A DNA stretch of 17,432 nucleotides from an uncultured Bacilli bacterium (GCA_934101605.1 CAKORS010000016.1:1-17432); one strand, 5' to 3'; shown: positions 8,167-15,550, numbered from the stretch's first letter. Numbers and translations are program-made. Notes: generated from the letters alone by a model not told the origin.

Positions 8167-8529
8167 TTAATCATCCCTTTCATTTTTTAAATAATCAATT
8201 ATCTTAAACTTATCTATTCCTATATTACACATATCTTCTATATACTTATTAGTTAATTGATAAGCTAATTTACTTTTTTCTTTTTTTATTAAATCTTCAT
8301 TATTTGTAACATACTTACCATTTGTTCTTTCAGTAAAAATAAGCCCTTCTCTTTCAAGTTCAATTAAAGCTTTTTGCATAGTATTAGGATTAACCTTAAG
8401 TAAACCAGCAAAATCTCTAACCGAAGAAAGCTTTTCTCCACACTTAATTCTCCCAGATATTATTTCTATTTTTAACATCTCAACAAGTTGAATATATATA
8501 GGCCTTTCATTATCAAAGTTATACTGCAT
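8167..8529 (-). CDS. GntR-family transcriptional regulator, YtrA subfamily
   Basis: This is a short regulator of 120 residues. An N-terminal winged helix-turn-helix (about 8-72: RPIYIQLVEMLKIEIISGRIKCGEKLSSVRDFAGLLKVNPNTMQKALIELEREGLI) is followed by only about 45 residues of helical C-terminus. That short tail defines the YtrA subgroup and leaves little room for a ligand domain. Genes of this type usually repress their own operon with an ABC transporter, and here an ATPase gene and permease gene follow directly. A GGAG site is about 10 nt before the ATG. The operon promoter at 8564-8592 is strong; I could not identify a convincing inverted-repeat operator. The effector is not inferable. Confidence 0.92.
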   Translation of the reverse strand: MQYNFDNERPIYIQLVEMLKIEIISGRIKCGEKLSSVRDFAGLLKVNPNTMQKALIELEREGLIFTERTNGKYVTNNEDLIKKEKSKLAYQLTNKYIEDMCNIGIDKFKIIDYLKNERDD

Positions 8530-8563
8530 AACATCAACTCCAATGTATCACTCTTCTAATACA

Positions 8564-8592
8564 ATAATACTATTTAATAAACATTATGTCAA
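8564..8592 (-). promoter_or_regulatory. Promoter of the GntR-ATPase-permease operon
   Basis: On the minus strand a perfect TTGACA (8587-8592) and TATTAT (8564-8569) are separated by 17 bp, ending 34 bp before the regulator start codon. A direct repeat GTATTA-TT-GTATTA lies over the -10 region and might be part of an operator. Confidence 0.85.
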
Positions 8593-8596
8593 CAAA

Positions 8597-8625
8597 AAAA
8601 ATAAAAGCCTAAGACTTTTATTTTT
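8597..8625 (-). terminator. Terminator after the beta-helix surface protein gene
   Basis: An 11-bp perfect stem (AAAAATAAAAG with its complement) and a 7-nt loop begin 9 bp past the stop codon at 8634, followed by TTT on the minus strand. The downstream operon's -35 box begins 5 bp further on. Confidence 0.75.
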
Positions 8626-8633
8626 AAAATATA

Positions 8634-10334
8634 TTAATTTATACTAGTTCCATTAACATAAAACTTATATCCATTAAAATCTATATTACTATAACTAGAA
8701 TCATCATCTTCTAAAGATGAAATATAACTATCACCAGTAAGTTTTATTTTAGATTTTTTATCTAATACTAATTTTATAGATTTAGCAGCATTAGAAGAAT
8801 TAATAGAACCTTCATAATAAGAAGCTTTTTTCATATTAATATCTAATGTTGAAATTTCATCAACTACTATATTACCTATAGCTTCCTGATTACTCATATT
8901 TAATGTAACTACTCCACCATTGCTTCCTTCATTTCCCCATGAATCTTTTTGAATTCTTAAAAAATTACCTGATGAATCTTTATTAGTTATTTTATTATTT
9001 GTAAGATTAATAACTGCTTCTGTATTAGTAACATATAAAGTATCACCTTTATTAGTTTTAATAGTACTATTTAAAGCAGTAAAAGTAGCACTACCAGAAG
9101 ATGCATCTCCACTCATTGATTGATATAAAAATATATTTTTATAAGTAGTGGATTGTCCATTTAATTTATTATTTGTATCAGTCAAATTACAATTATCAAT
9201 TGTAACAGAGTTTTTACCTTCAATTACAATTCCCTCGCTCGCTTTAGATACCAACTTTGCATTACTAACTTTAACATTAGCAGTTGAATAAATTGTAGGA
9301 GAACCAGCGCCAGTAGTAGTATAAGTTCCTTTATTAACTGTAACTTCTCCACCACCTCTGTCAGTTCTAATAGCAGCACTAGAAACTCCAGCAGTATTAA
9401 TAATTAAATTAGTAGCATTCATAATTCCACCACCAGTAGTCATAATTCCACCAGAATTATCTTTTTTAGTAGTTATTTTAGAATCACTAATATTTATTAC
9501 AGTTCCATCACTAGATGAGTTATTAGTAGTAGCAGAGCCACCATAACTAAATACTCCATTAGCACCAGTAGCATTGGTTTCAACAGTTATATTTGATAAA
9601 GTAAGATTAGCTTTATCCTTAGCTAAAATAGCAGAATTATTTCCATAAAAACTTGTAGCATCTCCACCATCTGAATCACCTGTTTTACTAACAGTTATAT
9701 TAGATAATTTAGCAGTTATATCTCCACTTACTAAAATTGCATTTTGATTTTCTTGATCTGATGAATATTCACCATCTGTAATTTCTTCATCACTTGTTAT
9801 TTCTTTACTAGCAGAATAAGTAACTGAAGATCCTTGATTATTCATATTACCATTACTAGAATTATTTAAAAAACAATTATAAGTAATAACTTTATCAATA
9901 TAAATAAACCCAGTTGTAAAAATAATTAATGACAAAATATAAATAATAACTTTATCTTTATTATTAAAAGTTTCCTTAAAACTCTTCTTATTAAAGCCTG
10001 ACATAATAAGATAAACTAACAATAAGGCTATAACTAAACTATAAACTCCAAATAATACATAATATACGCAAGTAAGACTAACAGTATTATTATTGATTGA
10101 CCTCATATTACCATCATTAGGCATACTAGGAATTGAATCATTATTTGAATTACCATTATTAGAATCATTATCATTTGGTTTTTCAGGAGGTGTATTTGTA
10201 TTATTATTCATACTACTTTCTAAATTATTACTAACACTTAAATTATCTTTAGCATAATTCATAGTAAAATAAGTTAATAATCCAAAAAGTATAATCATAA
10301 TAACCATAATAATATTTTTTATAAATCTTTTCAT
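8634..10334 (-). CDS. Membrane-anchored surface protein with right-handed beta-helix ectodomain
   Basis: This 566-residue protein has three predicted membrane helices near the N-terminus (about 7-25, 87-112 and 128-147). An Asn/Ser/Pro-rich linker fills 30-85 between the first two, and a basic loop (NKKSFKETFNNKDK) lies between the second and third. By the positive-inside rule the N-terminus is cytoplasmic, the linker outside, and the long C-terminus outside. From about residue 175 to the end there are many short repeats rich in Asn, Thr, Ser, Gly and Val, such as NITVSK, NITVET, INISDSKITT and LNMSNQEA. These look like rungs of a parallel beta-helix, as in pectate-lyase-like and DUF4353-type carbohydrate-binding surface proteins. 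No catalytic motif is evident. It has a GGAAGGAA ribosome binding site and is a single-gene unit. Adhesion or glycan binding is an inference. Confidence 0.72.
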   Translation of the reverse strand: MKRFIKNIIMVIMIILFGLLTYFTMNYAKDNLSVSNNLESSMNNNTNTPPEKPNDNDSNNGNSNNDSIPSMPNDGNMRSINNNTVSLTCVYYVLFGVYSLVIALLLVYLIMSGFNKKSFKETFNNKDKVIIYILSLIIFTTGFIYIDKVITYNCFLNNSSNGNMNNQGSSVTYSASKEITSDEEITDGEYSSDQENQNAILVSGDITAKLSNITVSKTGDSDGGDATSFYGNNSAILAKDKANLTLSNITVETNATGANGVFSYGGSATTNNSSSDGTVINISDSKITTKKDNSGGIMTTGGGIMNATNLIINTAGVSSAAIRTDRGGGEVTVNKGTYTTTGAGSPTIYSTANVKVSNAKLVSKASEGIVIEGKNSVTIDNCNLTDTNNKLNGQSTTYKNIFLYQSMSGDASSGSATFTALNSTIKTNKGDTLYVTNTEAVINLTNNKITNKDSSGNFLRIQKDSWGNEGSNGGVVTLNMSNQEAIGNIVVDEISTLDINMKKASYYEGSINSSNAAKSIKLVLDKKSKIKLTGDSYISSLEDDDSSYSNIDFNGYKFYVNGTSIN

Positions 10335-10497
10335 TTTAATTCCTTCCTTTCACCAATATTATTATTTTTCATTATTAAATAAATATTAAAAACAAAAAAT
10401 TATCGACCAAATCCATAAAATATTATAAAATGTAGGGCATTCAAATAAAACATCTATGTCATTACGCAATAATTATATAATTTTAGAAGAGTAAAAT

Positions 10498-11021
10498 ATG
10501 TATAAAAATGTTTTAAATGAAAATAATAAAAAAAGTATTACTTTATTCTTTTATGATATTCACGAACTATTGATGGTGATTTCACAGAACATGATTGTAA
10601 AAAGTTTGCAGAAACACTAGAAATTTTAAGAGAACAAAATGGTAGTAATTATCTGCTTTTTGGAATATTATCCACAGAAAATCAAACCATTGCAGATGAA
10701 TACGAAAGAAAAATTTCAAAATACTTTAATAACGATAATGTATTGATAATACCAAAATATCCAAATATAGATGTTATAAGAGAAGCTAAAACATCACGTG
10801 CTATGTGTTATATAGAATATTTAAAAAAAGATTTTGATATTGATGATATTTTTTGTGTTGATGACATAGTTTTAATTCATGAAATGTTTGATTCTCTACT
10901 ACAAGCCAAAGAAGGATTAAAACTAAATTCAATAATTCCAAAAAAAGGAGAAAATAATCTTATGTTTATTAACTCCGAATTAGAAAAAAGATTTATTAAT
11001 AACAAATTAAAAACAAGATAA
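10498..11021 (+). pseudogene. HAD-like phosphatase, broken by a frameshift
   Basis: The ATG at 10498 opens a frame encoding MYKNVLNENNKKSITLFFYDI and then runs 19 codons to a stop at 10618-10620. The protein-like sequence continues in the frame offset by one deleted base from about 10563 (RTIDGDFTEHDCKKFAETLEIL) to the stop at 11019-11021. Restoring one base near 10561-10563 gives one 174-residue protein with a HAD-like layout. This comprises a hydrophobic strand ending in DI-x-RT (motif I, normally DxDGT), LLFGILST (motif II), KTSRAMCYIEYLKK (possible motif III) and IFCVDD (motif IV). The break falls exactly where the second catalytic Asp should be. It could be a true inactivation, a sequencing error, or phase variation; there is no long homopolymer at the site. 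An AGAAGAG-like site precedes the ATG. Substrate unknown. Confidence 0.6.
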
Positions 11022-11028
11022 ACTAAAA

Positions 11029-12201
11029 CTAATCTATTCCTTTTAGTAAAATCACACTCTCCACATGAGAAGTATTTCTAAACATATTAACAACACTAAT
11101 TTCTTTAACTATATAATTTTTATCTAAAAGATTTAAATCTCTTTTTAAAGTTACTGGATTACATGAAACATATACTATTTTAGAAGATTTCATTTTATTT
11201 AAAAAGTTAATAGTATTTTTATTCATTCCACTTCTTGGAGGATCAACTATAACAGTATCAAAATAATCTTCCTCTATATCTTTACAATCCATACATTTAA
11301 AATCAATATTATCTATGTTATTTAATTCTTTATTTATTAAAGCATTACTTATAGAATCTTCATTTATTTCTATTCCTAATATATACTTATAATTATCTTT
11401 TAAATAAATACCAATAGTTCCAGTTCCACAATATAAATCTAATAATTTATCACCAGTCAAAGCATATTTTTTAACAATATCATATAACTTTATCATCATC
11501 TTAGTATTTACTTGAAAAAATGAATCTGGATAAATACTATACTTAATTTCATTTATAACCTCAGTTATATAATTTTTACCATAAACCAATGAATCGTTAA
11601 CATAAATACTATCAGCAATATCATATAATGTAGAGGTATTGGTAAAGCCATCAAATTTAATCATAACTTCTCCCGTTGTGAAAGAAGATCTTATCATAAC
11701 AGAATTGACTTTGCTTAAATCAAGTAATTTAATATATTCTATTACTTTATTAATTTTAACATCAGCAAGTAAACATTTATCAATTTCTATAAGTTCATTA
11801 GATAAATTCTTGTAAAATCCAAGTTTACCATTCTTAACATGTAAAGTAATTTTATTTCGATAATTCATATCATCATTACTGACAATATTATTTACTTTAT
11901 AATCTGTAAACATGTTTTTTATAAAATTATATTTTATGTTGTCTTCATAAGAATTATTAACATGCAAAAGTGTGCAACCACCACATTTTTCATAATAAGG
12001 ACAAGATACTAACTCTCTATAAGAAGAAGCATTCAAAATATCTATTAAACTACCAACGCAATATCTTTTTTCTTCTTTAACTATTTTATATTTAATTTTT
12101 TCACCACTTATAGCACCTTTAACAAAAATAACCATTCCATTATTTTTTACAATTCCATTACCAAAAATATTATCATCTACTACATTTTCAATATATTCCA
12201 T
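11029..12201 (-). CDS. rlmD: 23S rRNA (uracil-5-)-methyltransferase, RlmD/RlmCD (RumA) family
   Basis: This enzyme uses S-adenosylmethionine to make 5-methyluridine in 23S rRNA. The 390-residue protein has an N-terminal TRAM-like RNA-binding part, short compared with the roughly 460 residues of the Bacillus enzyme. The iron-sulfur ligand set is complete: C67, C73 and C76 (CPYYEKCGGC) with C143. The methyltransferase fold shows LDLYCGTGTIGIYL near 254-267, VIVDPPRSGMN near 317-326, the nucleophile Cys347 in VSCNP, and a likely catalytic Glu in HVES near 381. In Bacillus one such enzyme (RlmCD) modifies two uridines, in E. coli two enzymes share the work; I cannot tell which applies here. A perfect AGGAGG site precedes the ATG. 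Its promoter overlaps that of rpsD. It converges on the broken HAD gene with a 7-bp gap and no visible terminator. Confidence 0.93.
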   Translation of the reverse strand: MEYIENVVDDNIFGNGIVKNNGMVIFVKGAISGEKIKYKIVKEEKRYCVGSLIDILNASSYRELVSCPYYEKCGGCTLLHVNNSYEDNIKYNFIKNMFTDYKVNNIVSNDDMNYRNKITLHVKNGKLGFYKNLSNELIEIDKCLLADVKINKVIEYIKLLDLSKVNSVMIRSSFTTGEVMIKFDGFTNTSTLYDIADSIYVNDSLVYGKNYITEVINEIKYSIYPDSFFQVNTKMMIKLYDIVKKYALTGDKLLDLYCGTGTIGIYLKDNYKYILGIEINEDSISNALINKELNNIDNIDFKCMDCKDIEEDYFDTVIVDPPRSGMNKNTINFLNKMKSSKIVYVSCNPVTLKRDLNLLDKNYIVKEISVVNMFRNTSHVESVILLKGID

Positions 12202-12219
12202 AAGACTTTCACCTCCTAG

Positions 12220-12248
12220 ATTATATCATTTTTCTTGACAATTTTGAA
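12220..12248 (-). promoter_or_regulatory. Promoter of the rRNA methyltransferase gene
   Basis: On the minus strand a perfect TATAAT (12220-12225) lies 17 bp from TTCAAA (12243-12248), a 4-of-6 match to the -35 consensus. The -35 lies inside the spacer of the opposing rpsD promoter. Confidence 0.65.
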
Positions 12249-12263
12249 TTGTTTATATATAAT
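12235..12263 (+). promoter_or_regulatory. Promoter of rpsD
   Basis: A perfect TTGACA (12235-12240) and a perfect TATAAT (12258-12263) are separated by 17 bp. Transcription is expected near 12270, giving a leader of about 150 nt. Confidence 0.9.
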
Positions 12264-12269
12264 TAAAAA

Positions 12270-12416
12270 CGATTACAACTTAACAGCCATATTTTAAGGT
12301 TTTATAAAGTGTTTTTTGAAAGAGTTAGTAATTTGGCTGTGCAATGAAACCTCTAATATTAACACCCTATAAAATTAGGAAATAAACGTTATTTGTAATA
12401 AATATAAAGAAAGGAG
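12270..12416 (+). ncRNA. Ribosomal protein S4 mRNA leader with predicted pseudoknot
   Basis: The untranslated leader between the rpsD promoter and its ribosome binding site can form two crossing helices. Helix 1 is 7 bp (12283-12289 with 12334-12340, ACAGCCA/TGGCTGT). Helix 2 is 9 bp including one G-U pair (12297-12305 with 12344-12352). Since 12297-12305 lies inside helix 1 and its partner outside, they form an H-type pseudoknot. Smaller hairpins follow (CCTA/TAGG near 12368 and AAATAA/TTATTT near 12380). In Bacillus subtilis rpsD is known to be repressed by its own product acting on the leader, so this is probably the S4 autoregulatory site. I see no strong terminator in the leader, which would favour control at translation, though this is inference. 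Confidence 0.75.
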
Positions 12417-12423
12417 ATAAATT

Positions 12424-13026
12424 ATGTCAAGATACACAGGTTCAAGTTATAAACAAGCTCGTAGAACTGGTATTTCTTTACTTGAAAATGGTAAAGAATT
12501 AGCTCGTCGTCCTTATGGTCCAGGTCAACACGGACAAGACCGCAAAAGAAAACCATCTAACTATAGTGATCAATTAAAAGAAAAACAAAAAGTTAGATTT
12601 ATGTATGGATTAAACGAAAGACAATTCCATAAAACATTTGTTGAAGCTGGTAAAATGGAAGGAATCCATGGTGAAAACCTTCTTAAATTACTAGAATCAA
12701 GACTTGATAACGTTGTTTACAGATTAGGTTTTGCATCTACAAGACGTGCTGCAAGACAACTTGTAAATCACGGTCATATAACTGTTAATGGTAAAAAAGT
12801 TGATATTCCATCATTTAGAGTTAAACCAGGATCAACTATAGCTCTTAAAGAAGAATCTAAAGATCATAAAGCTGCTAATGAAGCTTTAACGAAAGTTCTT
12901 AAAAGAGTTGAATTCGTTACATTTGATGATGCTAAAAAAGTTGGAACATTCGTAAGACTTCCTGAAAGAAGTGAATTGAATAAAGAAATTAATGAAGCAT
13001 TAATCGTTGAATTCTACAACAGATAG
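12424..13026 (+). CDS. rpsD: 30S ribosomal protein S4
   Basis: S4 nucleates assembly of the 30S subunit by binding the 5' domain of 16S rRNA and is also an autogenous repressor. The 200-residue product matches the Bacillus length. It has the N-terminal YTGSSYKQARRTGISL segment, RRPYGPGQHG near 28-37, YGLNERQF near 61-68, and the S4 RNA-binding domain from about 91 to 155 (SRLDNVVYRLGFASTRRAARQLVNHGHITVNGKKV). The N-terminal zinc-binding cysteines of some S4 proteins are absent, so this is the zinc-free form. Codon use is visibly less AT-extreme than its neighbours (for example CGT and GCT), as expected for a highly expressed gene. An AAAGGAG site lies 7 nt before the ATG. It is monocistronic, ending in a strong terminator. 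Confidence 0.98.
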   Translation: MSRYTGSSYKQARRTGISLLENGKELARRPYGPGQHGQDRKRKPSNYSDQLKEKQKVRFMYGLNERQFHKTFVEAGKMEGIHGENLLKLLESRLDNVVYRLGFASTRRAARQLVNHGHITVNGKKVDIPSFRVKPGSTIALKEESKDHKAANEALTKVLKRVEFVTFDDAKKVGTFVRLPERSELNKEINEALIVEFYNR

Positions 13027-13032
13027 TAATTT

Positions 13033-13062
13033 AAAAGCCAATCAAACATTGATTGGCTTTTT
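13033..13062. terminator. Terminator of rpsD, also usable by the convergent sugar-transferase gene
   Basis: A 12-bp perfect stem (AAAAGCCAATCA with its complement) and a 5-nt loop are followed by TTTTT on the plus strand. The opposite strand also ends in a T run. The right arm and part of the loop encode the last residues and stop of the sugar transferase on the minus strand. Confidence 0.9.
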
Positions 13063-13605
13063 ACTTTGCTTAATTATAGCAATTGGTGTCATTAAAATAA
13101 TCTTTAAATCTAACATAAAACTTAAATTATCATAATATATCTCATCATACTTAAGTTTTTCTTTATGAGATAAAAATCTTCCTCCATTTATTTGAGATAA
13201 TCCAGTAACACCAGGTCTTACCATATATCTTTTAGGACTTATATCTCCAGGAGGCAATTTATCTCCTGGAATAAAAGGTCTAGGCCCAACAAAAGACATA
13301 TCCCCTTTTAAAATATTAAAAAGTTGTAATATTTCATTAAGTCTTAGCTTATCTATTACTCTAGAAACGTTATTATATTTATCATGATCAGTACAACCTT
13401 GTTGATCTTTATATTTAGTCCTAAACTTATACATTATATAAGTTTTTTTGTTTTTTCCTTCTCTTTCTCTTCTATAATTAAAAAGAGGAAATCCTAAAGA
13501 TAAAAATGTAATAATTCCTACTACTATCATAAGAGGCCATAATATAAGAATTAATATAAAAGAAAATATAATATCTAATAATCTTTTAATATACTTCCTA
13601 TACAT
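13042..13605 (-). CDS. Sugar-phosphate transferase of the bacterial sugar transferase (WcaJ/PglC) family, possibly inactive
   Basis: Family members transfer a sugar phosphate from a nucleotide sugar to undecaprenyl phosphate, starting synthesis of a surface glycan. The 187-residue protein is the small PglC-like form. It has an N-terminal re-entrant helix with a central proline (about 9-36, LILWPLMIVVG), YKFRT at 59-63, FVGPRP at 105-110 and RPGVTGLSQINGG at 130-142. The family catalytic Asp-Glu dyad (usually DELPQL) reads NEILQL at 90-95, so the Asp expected to be the nucleophile is Asn, encoded AAT. The residues around it are otherwise family-like. It starts 11 bp after parE with an AGGAGG site overlapping the parE stop, so the two are probably one operon. 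No other glycan gene is in the window. It may be inactive, or may have altered activity. Confidence 0.85.
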   Translation of the reverse strand: MYRKYIKRLLDIIFSFILILILWPLMIVVGIITFLSLGFPLFNYRREREGKNKKTYIMYKFRTKYKDQQGCTDHDKYNNVSRVIDKLRLNEILQLFNILKGDMSFVGPRPFIPGDKLPPGDISPKRYMVRPGVTGLSQINGGRFLSHKEKLKYDEIYYDNLSFMLDLKIILMTPIAIIKQSKKPINV

Positions 13606-13616
13606 ATAAATACCTC

Positions 13617-15521
13617 CTATATTTTATAATTATCTTCTAAAGAAAATTCAACATTTTCTTCAATCCATTCTTTTCTAGGTTCTACTTTATCACCCATCAA
13701 AACATTAACACGTTTTTCTGCTAAAGATGCATCATCTAATGTTACTCTTATTAACGTTCTACTAGCAGGATTCATAGTAGTTTCCCATAACTGATCAGCA
13801 TTCATTTCACCAAGTCCTTTGTATCTTTGAACCTCATATTTCTTACCTTCAGTCATTTCTTTTAACTCTTCATTAGAATATGCATATTTTATTTCTTTGT
13901 TACTATAAGTAATCTTATATAAAGGTGGAATTGCTATATAAAGTTTACCACTTTCTATTAATGGTCTCATAAATCTATAAAAGAAAGTTATAAGTAAACA
14001 TTGAATATGTGCTCCATCATCATCGGCATCGGTCATTATTATAACTTTATCATATTGTATATCGTTAGAGTCAAAATCAGATCCACTACCAGCCCCTATT
14101 GTATATATCATAGTATTTAATTCTTCATTTTTTAAAATATCATTACTACTAGCCTTTTCAGTATTTAAAACCTTTCCTCTTAACGGAAGAATAGCTTGGA
14201 ATCTTCTATCTCTCCCTTGCTTTGCAGAACCACCTGCTGAATCACCTTCTACTAAAAATAATTCATTCTTATTCTTATCTTTAGATGAAGCTGGCGTAAG
14301 TTTAGAAGAAATAAGCTTATCTCTAGCATTTTTATTTTTACCTTTTCTTATATCTTCCCTTGCTTTTCTTGCAGCTTCTCTTGCCATTTTACTTTTTAAA
14401 GACTTATCAATAATAGTAGTAGCTATTTTTTTATTTTCTTCTAAAAATATAGCTAACTTTTCTTGAGATATAGAATCAACAACAGTTCTTGCAATAGGGG
14501 TTCCAAGTTTACCTTTTGTCTGTCCCTCAAACTCAAGTAAATTTTCAGGAATCTTAACCGATATAACAGCAGTTATACCTTCTCTTACATCACTACCATC
14601 AAAAGATTTATCTTTAGCTTTAAAGAACCCATTATTTTTAGCATAATCATTAAACACACGAGTCAAAGCTGTTTTAAATCCAACTTCATGAGTTCCACCA
14701 TCAACTGTCTTAACATTATTAACAAATGAAATAATATTTTCATTATATGTATCAGTATATTGGAATGCAACATCAACTTCTATACCATTTTTAGAACCAC
14801 TATAATTATAAACATTATGTAATGGTATTTTATTTTGATTAATATTTTCAACAAAAGAACTAAGTCCATTTTCATAACAAAATTTTTCTTCTCTTTTATC
14901 TTCCAAATCTATAACTTCCATAGTAAGACCGCTTATTAAAAATGCTGATTCTTGCATACGTTCTACTATAGTAGTAAAAGAAAAATTAGTTGTAGCAAAT
15001 ATCTCATCATCAGGTAAAAATCTTACTGTTGTTCCAGTTCCCTTACAAGGTCCTATCTTTTTAAGAGGAACTAAAACATGTCCCCCATCGCAAAACTTTA
15101 TATAGTATTCATAACCATCTCTTTTAATAGTAACTTCAAGCCACTTTGACAAAGCATTTACAACACTTGCACCAACACCATGTAAACCACCTGACACTTT
15201 ATAACCACTTGTCTCAAACTTACCACCAGCATGTAAAACAGTAAAAATAACTTCAGGTGTACTCTTTCCGCTAGAATGCATTCCACAAGGAAGCCCTCTT
15301 CCATGATCTTCAATAGAAATACTTTTATCTTCATGTAAAGTAACTTTAATATGATTACCAAATCCATTTATAGCCTCATCTATAGCATTATCAACAATTT
15401 CCCAAACTAAATGATGAAGCCCTCTTTTATCAGTAGACCCTATATACATACCTGGTCTTTTTCTAACTGCTTCAAGTCCTTCTAAAATTTTTATACTATC
15501 ATCATTATATTGAAGTGCCAT
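13617..15521 (-). CDS. parE: DNA topoisomerase IV subunit B
   Basis: ParE is the ATPase subunit of topoisomerase IV, which unlinks replicated chromosomes with ParC. The 634-residue protein has the GHKL ATPase domain (EIVDNAIDEA near 41-50, DHGRGLPCGMH, GGKF and GGLHGVGASVVNALS), a transducer with the FEGQTKGKLG lysine motif, and a Toprim domain (LVEGDSAGGSAKQ and MTDADDDGAHI). It ends QRYKGLGEMNADQLWETTMNP and PRKEWIEENVEF. KLTPA after the AREAARKAR stretch and RKEWIE rather than RRxFIE at the end separate ParE from GyrB. An ATG at 15536 is possible, but the ATG at 15521 is preceded by GGAG at suitable spacing and matches the conserved start. ParC is not next to it; a sugar-transferase gene follows instead. 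Confidence 0.95.
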   Translation of the reverse strand: MALQYNDDSIKILEGLEAVRKRPGMYIGSTDKRGLHHLVWEIVDNAIDEAINGFGNHIKVTLHEDKSISIEDHGRGLPCGMHSSGKSTPEVIFTVLHAGGKFETSGYKVSGGLHGVGASVVNALSKWLEVTIKRDGYEYYIKFCDGGHVLVPLKKIGPCKGTGTTVRFLPDDEIFATTNFSFTTIVERMQESAFLISGLTMEVIDLEDKREEKFCYENGLSSFVENINQNKIPLHNVYNYSGSKNGIEVDVAFQYTDTYNENIISFVNNVKTVDGGTHEVGFKTALTRVFNDYAKNNGFFKAKDKSFDGSDVREGITAVISVKIPENLLEFEGQTKGKLGTPIARTVVDSISQEKLAIFLEENKKIATTIIDKSLKSKMAREAARKAREDIRKGKNKNARDKLISSKLTPASSKDKNKNELFLVEGDSAGGSAKQGRDRRFQAILPLRGKVLNTEKASSNDILKNEELNTMIYTIGAGSGSDFDSNDIQYDKVIIMTDADDDGAHIQCLLITFFYRFMRPLIESGKLYIAIPPLYKITYSNKEIKYAYSNEELKEMTEGKKYEVQRYKGLGEMNADQLWETTMNPASRTLIRVTLDDASLAEKRVNVLMGDKVEPRKEWIEENVEFSLEDNYKI

Positions 15522-15541
15522 AACTATCATCTCCATAACTT

Positions 15542-15550
15542 AGTATAACA
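15542..15550 (-). promoter_or_regulatory. Extended -10 promoter of parE
   Basis: TGT-TATACT on the minus strand is an extended -10 motif (TGnTATAAT-like), with no good -35 upstream. It is adjacent to the preceding terminator. The predicted start near 15535 leaves only about 14 nt before the preferred parE start codon. Confidence 0.6.

Noticed and set aside
8561..8580. GntR operator over the promoter of the second ABC operon
   Set aside because: Only a short direct repeat (GTATTA twice) and a weak AATA/TATT symmetry are present, too little to call an operator.
10335..10497. Promoter or riboswitch upstream of the surface-protein and HAD-like genes
   Set aside because: TATAAT-like boxes occur on both strands, but none pairs with an acceptable -35 at 16-18 bp, and no leader structure stands out.
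15158..15367. Open frame of 69 codons inside parE in another frame on the same strand
   Set aside because: It overlaps highly conserved ParE ATPase-domain coding sequence and lacks a start signal.
13617..15521. Reading this topoisomerase gene as gyrB
   Set aside because: TKGKLG, KLTPA and the C-terminal RKEWIE follow ParE rather than GyrB. No gyrA or recF neighbour is present.
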